Of a stretch of 64,000 bases of DNA, positions 1-7,449 are shown piece after piece. Each line of letters opens with the position of its first letter. The first letter of the stretch is position 1. A program made the translations under genes and the position numbers. A model generated the notes under the pieces. The model searched no databases. It had not been told where the DNA came from and saw nothing but the letters and a program-made list of their open reading frames with translations. Source of the DNA: Streptomyces sp. A2-16 (GTDB taxonomy: Bacteria; Actinomycetota; Actinomycetes; Streptomycetales; Streptomycetaceae); contig NZ_CP063808.1 of the NCBI RefSeq assembly GCF_018128905.1, positions 1,984,001-2,048,000 of the forward strand, written 5' to 3'.

Positions 1-1
1 T

Positions 2-919
2 CCCTACAAGCGGCCGGTGAACACCGTCTTCCAGTCGTACGCCCTCTTCCCGCACCTCGACATCTTCGAGAACGTCGCCTTCGGTCTGCGCCGCCGCGGC
101 ATCAAGTCGGTGAAGAAGCAGGTCGAGGACATGCTGGAACTCGTCCAGCTGGGGGAGCAGGCGCGCAAGAAGCCGCACCAGCTGTCCGGCGGCCAGCAGC
201 AGCGCGTGGCGGTGGCCAGAGCCCTGATCAACACGCCCAAGGTGCTGCTCCTCGACGAGCCCCTCGGCGCCCTCGACCTCAAGCTGCGCCGCCAGATGCA
301 GCTGGAGCTCAAGCGGATCCAGACCGAGGTCGGCATCACCTTCGTGCACGTCACGCACGACCAGGAGGAGGCCATGACCATGGCCGACACCGTCGCCGTG
401 ATGAACGCGGGCCGCGTGGAGCAGCTCGGCTCGCCCACCGACCTGTACGAGAACCCGAACACCACCTTCGTCGCCAACTTCCTCGGCACCTCCAATCTCA
501 TCGAGGCCGAGGTCGACGCGAAGAGCGGCGGCGAGATCGTGCTGAAGGCGGGCGGCGGAAAGCTGGTCCTGCCCGAGGCGCGCTACTCCGGGCCGACCAC
601 GACCGGCGGCAAGGTGCTCGTCGGTGTCCGGCCCGAGAAGATCTCCCTCACCCACGCCGACGAGGCCGGTGAGATCCCCGACGGTCGCAACCGGATCACC
701 GGCAGGATCGCCGATTCGAGCTTCATCGGCGTCTCCACGCAGTACGTCATCGACAGCCCCGTCTGCCCCGAGTTCGAGGTCTACGCCCAGAACATCGACC
801 GCGACGCCCGGCTGGTGCCCGGCGCCGAGGTCGTCCTGCACTGGAACCCGGCCCACACCTTCGGCCTGGACGCCGCCCAGGACATCGACGCGGGCATCCA
901 GGAAGAGGCGACGGTCTGA
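2..919 (+). CDS. potA: Spermidine/putrescine ABC transporter ATP-binding protein (5' truncated by window edge)
   Basis: ATPase of a PotABCD-type polyamine importer; it hydrolyses ATP on the cytoplasmic face to drive the PotB/PotC channel. The reading frame is open from base 2, so the true start and the Walker A motif lie outside the window. What is visible begins just before the Q-loop (FQSYALFPH), followed by the ABC signature LSGGQQQR, Walker B ([11 protein letters not shown]), the H-loop (HVTHDQEEA) and a C-terminal TOBE-type substrate-regulatory domain of about 130 residues. The TGA stop overlaps the ATG of the next permease gene, so potA, potB and potC are almost certainly one translationally coupled operon. 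A solute-binding PotD gene is expected just upstream. The polyamine assignment rests on similarity plus the downstream amine oxidase. Confidence 0.93.
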   Translation, partial: PYKRPVNTVFQSYALFPHLDIFENVAFGLRRRGIKSVKKQVEDMLELVQLGEQARKKPHQLSGGQQQRVAVARALINTPKVLLLDEPLGALDLKLRRQMQLELKRIQTEVGITFVHVTHDQEEAMTMADTVAVMNAGRVEQLGSPTDLYENPNTTFVANFLGTSNLIEAEVDAKSGGEIVLKAGGGKLVLPEARYSGPTTTGGKVLVGVRPEKISLTHADEAGEIPDGRNRITGRIADSSFIGVSTQYVIDSPVCPEFEVYAQNIDRDARLVPGAEVVLHWNPAHTFGLDAAQDIDAGIQEEATV

Positions 920-1848
920 TGGCGACGCTCACCGAGGCGCCGCCGCCTCTCTCCCCGACCGCCCCCGAGAAGAAGCCCCCGCGCAGGAGGGGCCGCTTCA
1001 CGCCGTACTGGCTGCTGCTGCCCGGCATCCTGTGGCTGCTGATCTTCTTCGCGCTGCCGATGATCTACCAGGCCTCCACGTCCGTGCAGACGGGCTCCCT
1101 GGAGCAGGGCTACAAGGTCACCTGGCACTTCGCCACCTACTGGGACGCGCTGGCCGACTACTGGCCGCAGTTCCTGCGCTCGATCCTGTACGCCGGCGCG
1201 GCCACGATCCTGTGTCTCGTTCTCGGCTACCCGCTCGCGTACTTGATCGCGTTCCGCGCGGGACGCTGGCGGAACCTGATCATGGTCCTGGTGATCGCGC
1301 CGTTCTTCACCAGCTTCCTGATCCGCACCCTCGCCTGGAAGACGATCCTCGCGGACAGCGGCCCGGTCGTCGGCGCCCTCAACACGCTGCACGTCCTGGA
1401 CGTCACCAACTGGCTCGGCTGGACCACCGGCGACCGCGTCCTCGCCACCCCGCTCGCGGTGGTGTGCGGTCTGACGTACAACTTCCTGCCCTTCATGATC
1501 CTGCCGCTGTACACCTCCCTGGAGCGCATCGACGGGCGGCTGCACGAGGCGGCGGGCGATCTGTACGCAAAGCCGGTGACCACCTTCCGCAAGGTCACCT
1601 TCCCGCTGTCCATGCCGGGCGTGGTCTCCGGGACCCTGCTGACCTTCATCCCCGCGGCCGGCGACTACGTCAACGCCGATCTGCTCGGCTCGACGGACAC
1701 CCGCATGGTCGGAAACGTCATCCAGACGCAGTTCCTGCGGATCCTCGACTATCCGACGGCGGCGGCCCTCTCCTTCATCCTGATGGCCGCGATTCTCTTC
1801 ATGGTCACGCTCTACATCCGTAGGTCCGGCACGGAGGATCTGGTTTAA
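919..1848 (+). CDS. potB: Spermidine/putrescine ABC transporter permease, PotB family
   Basis: Inner-membrane permease of the polyamine importer, 309 residues. A short Pro/Arg-rich cytoplasmic N-terminus (about 30 residues) is followed by about six hydrophobic segments. The cytoplasmic coupling loop that docks onto the ATPase is visible as EAAGDLYAKP followed by TFRKVTFPLSMPG. The start ATG overlaps the potA stop (TGATG), and the TAA stop is immediately followed by the ATG of potC, so no alternative start is needed. Length and topology are typical of the PotB/PotH family. The exact polyamine (putrescine or spermidine) cannot be read from the sequence. Confidence 0.93.
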   Translation: MATLTEAPPPLSPTAPEKKPPRRRGRFTPYWLLLPGILWLLIFFALPMIYQASTSVQTGSLEQGYKVTWHFATYWDALADYWPQFLRSILYAGAATILCLVLGYPLAYLIAFRAGRWRNLIMVLVIAPFFTSFLIRTLAWKTILADSGPVVGALNTLHVLDVTNWLGWTTGDRVLATPLAVVCGLTYNFLPFMILPLYTSLERIDGRLHEAAGDLYAKPVTTFRKVTFPLSMPGVVSGTLLTFIPAAGDYVNADLLGSTDTRMVGNVIQTQFLRILDYPTAAALSFILMAAILFMVTLYIRRSGTEDLV

Positions 1849-2649
1849 ATGACCTTCGTCAACTGGCTCAAGCGCCATCTCGTCGTCATCGCCGGACTGA
1901 TCACGCTCGGATATCTGCTGCTGCCGAACGTCGTCGTCACGGTGTTCTCCTTCAACAAGCCGAAGGGCCGCTTCAATTACCAGTGGCAGCAGTTCTCCCT
2001 GGACGCCTGGAAGGACCCCTGTGGGGTCGCCGACATGTGCGGCTCGCTGTCCATCAGCCTCCAGATCGCGTTCTGGGCGACGCTCGGCGCGACCGCCCTC
2101 GGCACGATGATCGCCTTCGCGCTGGTGCGCTACCGCTTCCGCGCCCGCGGCGCGGTGAACTCGCTGATCTTCCTGCCGATGGCGATGCCCGAGGTCGTCA
2201 TGGCGGCCTCGCTGCTCACGCTGTTCCTCAACATGGGCGCGCAGCTGGGCTTCTGGACGATCCTCATCGCCCACATCATGTTCTGCCTGAGCTTCGTCGT
2301 GACGGCGGTCAAGGCGCGCGTGATGTCGATGGACCCGCGCCTGGAGCAGGCGGCCCAGGACCTGTACGCCGGGCCCTTCCAGACCTTCGTCCGGGTGACC
2401 CTGCCGATCGCCGCTCCAGGGATCGCGGCGGGCGCACTGCTCGCCTTCGCGCTCTCCTTCGACGATTTCATCATCACCAACTTCAACGCGGGCTCGACCG
2501 TCACCTTCCCCATGTTCGTCTGGGGCTCGGCACAGCGCGGAACACCCGTCCAGATCAACGTCATCGGAACGACCATGTTCCTCGTCGCCGTGCTCCTGGT
2601 CCTGACTTCGATGGTCATCGGCAACCGCCGCAACAAGCAAAAGGCATAG
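1849..2649 (+). CDS. potC: Spermidine/putrescine ABC transporter permease, PotC family
   Basis: Second permease of the polyamine importer, 266 residues, with about six membrane segments beginning at residue 10. The EAA coupling loop reads EQAAQDLYAGP followed by TFVRVTLPIAAPG. Between the first two membrane segments the periplasmic loop has two close Cys residues (DPCGVADMCG), which could form a disulfide. The ATG directly abuts the potB stop codon. It is followed after 47 bp by the amine oxidase gene; the gap contains a short AGGCCT/AGGCCT hairpin and the oxidase ribosome-binding site, so all four genes probably share a transcript. Confidence 0.93.
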   Translation: MTFVNWLKRHLVVIAGLITLGYLLLPNVVVTVFSFNKPKGRFNYQWQQFSLDAWKDPCGVADMCGSLSISLQIAFWATLGATALGTMIAFALVRYRFRARGAVNSLIFLPMAMPEVVMAASLLTLFLNMGAQLGFWTILIAHIMFCLSFVVTAVKARVMSMDPRLEQAAQDLYAGPFQTFVRVTLPIAAPGIAAGALLAFALSFDDFIITNFNAGSTVTFPMFVWGSAQRGTPVQINVIGTTMFLVAVLLVLTSMVIGNRRNKQKA

Positions 2650-2696
2650 GCCTTCTCAGCAGGCCTTTCGAAAAACCCCTGTAGGGAGTTGAAATC

Positions 2697-4115
2697 ATGG
2701 CCCCGAGCGCCATGAGCCGTTGGACGAAGGCACTTTCCGAAGCACAGCCGGTGCCGTACTGGCTGGACGACCCCGGCAGGCCCCACCCCGAACCCGCCCT
2801 CACCGGCGCCGAGACCTGCGACCTGCTGGTCGTCGGCGGCGGCTACAGCGGGCTGTGGACCGCGCTCAACGCGAAGGAGCGCGACCCCGAGCGGGATGTC
2901 GTCCTGCTGGAGGGCCGAGAGGCGGGCTGGGCCGCCTCCGGTCGCAACGGCGGCTTCTGCGCCGCCTCCCTCACCCACGGTCTGCCCAACGGGCTGACCC
3001 GCTGGCCGGACGAGATCCACAAGCTCCAGGAGCTGGGCGCCCGCAACCTCGACGAGATCGAGAAGGCGGTCGCCCGGCACGACCTGGACTGCGAGTTCGA
3101 GCGCACCGGCGAGATCGACGTGGCGACCGAGACGTACCAGGCGTGGGAGCTGCGCGACTGGTACGAGGAACTCCAGGAGAAGGGCCTCGCCGACGGCGTC
3201 GACTTCCTCGACGCCGACGCGGTGCGCGAGCAGGTCGCCTCACCGACCTTCGAGGCGGGACTGTGGGACCGCCGGGGCGTGGCCATGCTCAACCCGGCCA
3301 AGCTCGTGTGGGGCCTGAAGCGGGCCTGCCTGCGACTCGGCGTCCGCATCTACGAGCACACACCCGCCCTGAACCTGAAGCCGTACGGCGCCGGCATGGC
3401 CGTCCGCACCCCGTACGGCTCCGTCCGGGCCCGGCGGGTCGCGCTCGGCACGAACATCTTCCCGAACCTGGTCAAGCGGGTGAGGGCGTACACCGTGCCG
3501 GTCTACGACTACGCGCTGATGACCGAGCCGCTGAGCGAGGAACAGCTCGCGGAGGTCGGCTGGAAGAACCGGCAGGGGCTCGGGGACTCGGCGAACCAGT
3601 TCCACTACTTCCGGCTCTCCGCCGACAACCGGATCCTGTGGGGCGGTTACGACGCGGTCTACCCGTACGGCGGCCGGGTGCGCGCCGAGTACGACGACCG
3701 GCCGGAGACCTACGCCAAGCTCGCCGGGCACTTCTTCAGCTGCTTCCCGCAGCTGGAGGGCCTCCGCTTCACGCACGCGTGGGGCGGCGCGATCGACACC
3801 TGCTCGCGGTTCTCCGCGTTCTACGGCACCGCCCACCAGGGCAGGGTGGCGTACGCGGCCGGCTACACGGGGCTCGGCGTCGGGGCGACCCGGTTCGGGG
3901 CGGACGTGATGCTGGACCTGCTGGCCGGGGAGAGCACCGAGCGGACCGCGCTGGAGATGGTCCGCAAGAAGCCGCTGCCCTTCCCGCCGGAGCCCTTCGC
4001 CTGGACCGGTATCGCCCTCACCAAGTGGTCGCTGGCCCGCGCCGACTCGCACGGCGGGCGGCGCAACCTGTGGCTGCGGACCATGGACAAGCTCGGGCTG
4101 GGATTCGACAGCTGA
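2697..4115 (+). CDS. FAD-dependent amine oxidoreductase, gamma-glutamylputrescine oxidase-like (DAO family)
   Basis: A 472-residue flavoprotein. The dinucleotide-binding signature lies at residues 41-55 (DLLVVGGGYSGLWTA), followed by the acidic strand end VVLLEG and the substrate-pocket motif GRNGGFC. The C-terminal half has the DAO-fold return strand (YAAGYTGLGV), which contacts FAD. The family (DAO/PuuB/OrdL) oxidises secondary or primary amines, and PuuB removes the terminal amine of gamma-glutamylputrescine. Its position directly after potABC, and near GABA aminotransferase and aldehyde dehydrogenase genes, supports a polyamine substrate. The start is chosen on GGGAG 9 bp upstream. No gamma-glutamylputrescine synthetase lies in the window, so direct oxidation of another amine is possible. 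Confidence 0.82.
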   Translation: MAPSAMSRWTKALSEAQPVPYWLDDPGRPHPEPALTGAETCDLLVVGGGYSGLWTALNAKERDPERDVVLLEGREAGWAASGRNGGFCAASLTHGLPNGLTRWPDEIHKLQELGARNLDEIEKAVARHDLDCEFERTGEIDVATETYQAWELRDWYEELQEKGLADGVDFLDADAVREQVASPTFEAGLWDRRGVAMLNPAKLVWGLKRACLRLGVRIYEHTPALNLKPYGAGMAVRTPYGSVRARRVALGTNIFPNLVKRVRAYTVPVYDYALMTEPLSEEQLAEVGWKNRQGLGDSANQFHYFRLSADNRILWGGYDAVYPYGGRVRAEYDDRPETYAKLAGHFFSCFPQLEGLRFTHAWGGAIDTCSRFSAFYGTAHQGRVAYAAGYTGLGVGATRFGADVMLDLLAGESTERTALEMVRKKPLPFPPEPFAWTGIALTKWSLARADSHGGRRNLWLRTMDKLGLGFDS

Positions 4116-4177
4116 ACGATCGTATGTGATCTGATTCACTCCAACGGGTGGTCGGAACCCGCGTAATGCTCGCCGGG

Positions 4178-4231
4178 AGACCTTCCTCTCCCTCGTGACG
4201 CGACCAGCGTCGACGAGAGAAAGGGAGGTCT
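4178..4231 (+). promoter_or_regulatory. Long hairpin covering the Shine-Dalgarno of the next gene (attenuator or terminator)
   Basis: Bases 4178-4196 pair with 4213-4231 (19 positions, 3 of them G-U or mismatch). The stem continues as GACGC (4197-4201) with GCGTC (4207-4211) around the loop GACCA. The right arm contains AAGGGAGG, the ribosome-binding site of the gene starting at 4236, so the folded RNA would hide it. It may equally end transcription of the potABC-oxidase operon, because it is followed by TTCTC. The fold is seen in the sequence; the function is inferred. Confidence 0.55.
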
Positions 4232-4235
4232 TCTC

Positions 4236-4691
4236 ATGACAGGGGCGAAGACGGCGGTCGAATGGCTGGCATCCGTCGCACCGGATCCCGAGGCCTGCCG
4301 CTGGGAGTGGGAGCGCAACCCCCTCGGGGTCGCCCTTCTTCCGGCGGGCCGGGCCTGGGACGTACTGATCCTGCCGGGTGAGCTCGGCTATCCGACGCTC
4401 GACGTCCTGACCCGCATCCTCGACCAGCTCGGCCCGGTGCTCGTCGACTTCGGCGACGCACGGATGGGCTTCTTCGTGCCCCCGGGCACCGCGGCCCGCT
4501 GGCTCGGCACCGGCATCCGTACGGCCGGGGCCGGCACGTGGATCGTCGTGCCGTACCCGGGACGGGTGGCCGGGGGAGGGGTGCGCTGGCTGGTCCCGCC
4601 GGACGGCTCCGGCACCCTGACCGACCCGGCGCTGCTCGAACTGGCGATGCACGAGGCGGCGGCGGGTCTGGCGACGGAGGGCGACGGCTGA
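4236..4691 (+). CDS. Uncharacterised 151-residue actinobacterial protein
   Basis: I do not recognise a characterised function. It is a soluble protein of 151 residues without signal peptide or membrane segment. It is rich in Trp and Pro, with blocks GVALLPAGRAWDVLILPGEL and VDFGDARMGFFVPPGTA and a GTWIVVPYPGR strand. These blocks faintly resemble the N-terminal part of bifunctional primase/polymerase proteins that are often annotated in Streptomyces, but the acidic catalytic residues of a primase are not evident. The start has an excellent ribosome-binding site (AAGGGAGG, 8 bp upstream), which lies inside the hairpin at 4178-4231. It is transcribed alone, between the polyamine operon and a convergent PAP2 gene. 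Confidence 0.7.
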   Translation: MTGAKTAVEWLASVAPDPEACRWEWERNPLGVALLPAGRAWDVLILPGELGYPTLDVLTRILDQLGPVLVDFGDARMGFFVPPGTAARWLGTGIRTAGAGTWIVVPYPGRVAGGGVRWLVPPDGSGTLTDPALLELAMHEAAAGLATEGDG

Positions 4692-4722
4692 ACCGTAGGC
4701 CTTGACCGCCTCACCGCGCTCT

Positions 4723-4746
4723 CGTCGGCCGCCCGTGCGGCCGACG
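4723..4746. terminator. Hairpin between convergent genes
   Basis: Perfect 10-bp stem CGTCGGCCGC / GCGGCCGACG with a CCGT loop, 32 bp after the stop of the 151-residue protein gene. It faces the convergent PAP2 gene. There is no T-run, as is usual in Streptomyces; termination is inferred. Confidence 0.6.
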
Positions 4747-4832
4747 CGGACCGGACAGACCTGTGCCCAGTGGGAGTGCGGCGCTGCGGGCGTCCCCCGC
4801 CGGCAGCGACGACGCCCAGTGTGCCCAGGAGT

Positions 4833-5654
4833 TCAGCGGCGGCTGTGCCGCGCCAGGAGGAGCCAGAACCCCAGCAGCAGGACCGTGCACAGGCACCAGC
4901 TGCCCACCACGTCCAGCGACCAGTGCCAGCCGCGGCGGACCAGGCCGAAGGAGACGCCGAGGACGACAAGGCCGTAGCCGATGACGAGTGCGCGGCGGGT
5001 GCGGGTGGTGCGCAGCCAGGGCAGTACGAGCAGGGTGGCGGCGCCGTACGCGACGGCGGCCGTGGCGGTGTGGCCCGAGGGGTAGTAGCCGGTCCCGGGT
5101 GAGACGTCCGTGCCCGGGCGGTCGGTGAGTTCCTTCAGGGGGACCACCAGGGCCGGGACCAGTGCCATCAGGACGGCGGCCGCGGTGGGCGGCAGCCACC
5201 AGCGGTCCGTACCCGCGCGGCGGGCCTGCCAGGCCGAATGGAGGATGGCCGCGACCAGGACCGGGATCGCGATCTCGACATTGCCCAGATCGGCCAGGCC
5301 CGCGGAGAAGCGGTCCGGGTGGACCAGTGCGCGGCTGACCCGCTCGTCGACACGCAGAAGCGGCCCGTCCTCCACGACCTGCCAGGTGATCAGGGCGAAG
5401 AGGAGGGCCGGAATTCCGAGAAGGAGGGTGAGGAAGGCCGGCCGCCCCGGAACAGGGGGGGTGGTTCCGGGGCGGCCGATCGGATCGGATGGTCGGCCGC
5501 CCCGGGGGGTTTGGGGCGGGCGACCATCCGATCGGTGAGGAGATCCGGAGCCGGAGGCTCCAGTTGTGTGCGCGAGGGCACGACCAGGTCGAAGCTGGGG
5601 AGGCCCCGGCCTGATGTCGCCCACAGTCCCCTGTGGGCGGGGTGTATCTCTCAT
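4833..5654 (-). CDS. PAP2-family membrane phosphatase
   Basis: Integral membrane phosphatase of the phosphatidic-acid phosphatase 2 superfamily, about 273 residues as drawn. The tripartite active site is visible: K-E-L-T-D-R-P (motif 1), YYPSGHTAT (motif 2, with the acid/base His) and a third motif ending RRGWHWSLDVVG (nucleophile His, then Asp). About five or six hydrophobic segments surround these. The N-terminal 70 residues are Pro/Arg/Gly-rich and low in complexity. The start (ATG at 5654) is only a guess: no ribosome-binding site is seen and a shorter protein starting nearer to the first membrane helix is possible. The substrate is not predictable (a lipid phosphate or undecaprenyl pyrophosphate is usual for the family). 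Confidence 0.8.
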   Translation of the reverse strand: MRDTPRPQGTVGDIRPGPPQLRPGRALAHTTGASGSGSPHRSDGRPPQTPRGGRPSDPIGRPGTTPPVPGRPAFLTLLLGIPALLFALITWQVVEDGPLLRVDERVSRALVHPDRFSAGLADLGNVEIAIPVLVAAILHSAWQARRAGTDRWWLPPTAAAVLMALVPALVVPLKELTDRPGTDVSPGTGYYPSGHTATAAVAYGAATLLVLPWLRTTRTRRALVIGYGLVVLGVSFGLVRRGWHWSLDVVGSWCLCTVLLLGFWLLLARHSRR

Positions 5655-5847
5655 CTGGGTAGAACCTACGGCAGGGCGACGGCGTACGACAGACAGAATC
5701 CCATCCTCACAACCACCTCGCACACCTTCTTCACACCCTCTGCCGCTCGCCACCGCAGCCCCGGAATCCCAAGGGATGTCAGGCCTGTGACGGCCGGCGT
5801 CGGAAGGTGCGAGTCCGCTTCTGACCTGCCGTGTTGCTCCGGTGGCC

Positions 5848-7182
5848 TCAGATACGGGTGAAGGCCTGCTCGATGATGTCGAGGCCCTCGTTGAGCAGGT
5901 CCTCGCCGATGACGAGCGGAGGCAGGAAGCGCAGCACGTTGCCGTAGGTGCCACAGGTCAGGACCAGCAGGCCCTCCTGGTGGCAGGCCTTGGCGAGCGC
6001 GGCGGTCGCCTCCGGGTTCGGCTCCTTGGTCGTACGGTCCTTGACGAGCTCGATGGCGATCATGGCGCCGCGGCCGCGGACGTCCCCGATGAGGTCGAAC
6101 TTCTCGGCCATGGCCCCGAGGCGGGCCTTCATGGTGGCCTCGATCGCCTTCGCCCTCGCGTTGAGGTCGAGCTCCTTCATGGTCTCGATGGCGCCCAGCG
6201 CACCGGCGCAGGCGACCGGGTTGCCGCCGTAGGTGCCGCCCAGGCCGCCCGCGTGGGCGGCGTCCATGATCTCGGCGCGGCCGGTGACGGCGGCGAGCGG
6301 GAGGCCGCCGGCGATGCCCTTGGCGGTGGTGATCAGGTCCGGGACGATGCCCTCGTCCTCGCAGGCGAACCACTGGCCGGTGCGGCAGAAGCCGGACTGG
6401 ATCTCGTCGGCGACGAAGACGATGCCGTTGTCCTTGGCGAACTCGCTGATCGCGGGCAGGAAGCCCGTCGCGGGCTCGATGAAGCCGCCCTCGCCGAGGA
6501 CCGGCTCGATGATGATCGCGGCGACGTTCTCCGGGCCGACCTGCTTGGTGATCTGGTCGATGGCCTGGGCGGCGGCCTCGGGGCCGGCGTTCTCGGGGCC
6601 GGTGGGCCAGCGGTAGCCGTAGGCGACGGGGACGCGGTAGACCTCGGGCGCGAAGGGCCCGAAGCCGTGCTTGTACGGCATGTTCTTCGCGGTCAGCGCC
6701 ATGGTGAGGTTGGTGCGCCCGTGGTAGCCGTGGTCGAAGACGACGACGGCCTGCCGCTTGGTGTACGCCCGCGCGATCTTCACGGCGTTCTCGACGGCCT
6801 CGGCGCCGGAGTTGAACAGGGCGCTCTTCTTCGCGTGGTCACCCGGGGTGAGCTCGGCGAGGGCCTCGGCGACCTCCACGTAGCCCTCGTAGGGGGTGAC
6901 CATGAAACAGGTGTGGGTGAAGTCGGCGAGCTGCTGCGTGGCCCGGCGTACGACGGCCTCGGCGGAGGCGCCGACGGAGGTCACGGCGATGCCCGAACCG
7001 AAGTCGATCAGCCGGTTCCCGTCGACGTCCTCGATGATCCCGCCGCCGGCGCGCGCCGTGAAGACGGGCAGCACGGACCCCACACCCTGCGCGACCGCGG
7101 CGACCCGGCGGGCCTGCAGCTCCTGCGACTTGGGTCCGGGGATGGCGGTGACGACGCGGCGCTCCTGCGGAAGGGCGGTCAT
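5848..7182 (-). CDS. gabT: 4-aminobutyrate aminotransferase
   Basis: Class-III PLP-dependent aminotransferase, 444 residues, converting GABA and 2-oxoglutarate to succinate semialdehyde and glutamate. Visible features are the phosphate-binding FNSGAEAVENAVK, the aromatic DHGYHGRT stacking on PLP, EPVLGEGGF, the Asp of FVADEIQSGF, and the Schiff-base lysine K288 in TTAKGIAGG. Length is normal for GabT. It is transcribed away from the P-loop membrane protein gene at 7450, and the shared 267-bp control region holds a GACAA-TTGTC palindrome. With the polyamine importer, amine oxidase and aldehyde dehydrogenase, it completes a putrescine-to-succinate route. Confidence 0.94.
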   Translation of the reverse strand: MTALPQERRVVTAIPGPKSQELQARRVAAVAQGVGSVLPVFTARAGGGIIEDVDGNRLIDFGSGIAVTSVGASAEAVVRRATQQLADFTHTCFMVTPYEGYVEVAEALAELTPGDHAKKSALFNSGAEAVENAVKIARAYTKRQAVVVFDHGYHGRTNLTMALTAKNMPYKHGFGPFAPEVYRVPVAYGYRWPTGPENAGPEAAAQAIDQITKQVGPENVAAIIIEPVLGEGGFIEPATGFLPAISEFAKDNGIVFVADEIQSGFCRTGQWFACEDEGIVPDLITTAKGIAGGLPLAAVTGRAEIMDAAHAGGLGGTYGGNPVACAGALGAIETMKELDLNARAKAIEATMKARLGAMAEKFDLIGDVRGRGAMIAIELVKDRTTKEPNPEATAALAKACHQEGLLVLTCGTYGNVLRFLPPLVIGEDLLNEGLDIIEQAFTRI

Positions 7183-7294
7183 GAGGGGCTCCTGGGGGTG
7201 TTGCGGGCGGAGATGTTCGCGGACTCTGTCCAGTTCTTTTCTCGCAGGCTAGGGCGGGGGAGGAGGGGTGGGCATGCTCCATGTGGGCGTCCTC

Positions 7295-7310
7295 GACAAT
7301 GTGGGTTGTC
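7295..7310. promoter_or_regulatory. Palindrome in the gabT / 7450 divergent control region
   Basis: GACAA-N6-TTGTC inverted repeat in the 267-bp gap between the two divergent starts; a second GGACA block follows at 7318. It is a candidate operator, for example for the PucR-type regulator encoded 2.4 kb away. No experimental or consensus support is available here. Confidence 0.3.
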
Positions 7311-7449
7311 CGTCTTGGACATAGAGGAGTGTGGTTGCGGTAGTGGCCGGTGACCGTCGGCCCGGCCGCGTAAGCGGTGAACTCCCCTGGCGTGGGCGTT
7401 AGATTGACCGCTGATGGTGGACGGAACGGCTGGTCAAGGGGCGAGAGCG

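Noticed and set aside
5450..5550. G-rich inverted repeats near GGGGCGGCCGATCGGATCGG as a regulatory element
   Set aside because: They lie inside the N-terminal coding part of the PAP2 gene as drawn and are simple GC-rich duplications; a regulatory role would need the shorter start to be correct.
5842..7353. 503-residue ORF on the plus strand opposite gabT
   Set aside because: It is the GC-rich antisense shadow of gabT; composition is Val/Gly/Asp/Arg-biased and no domain is recognisable, while gabT on the other strand is unmistakable.
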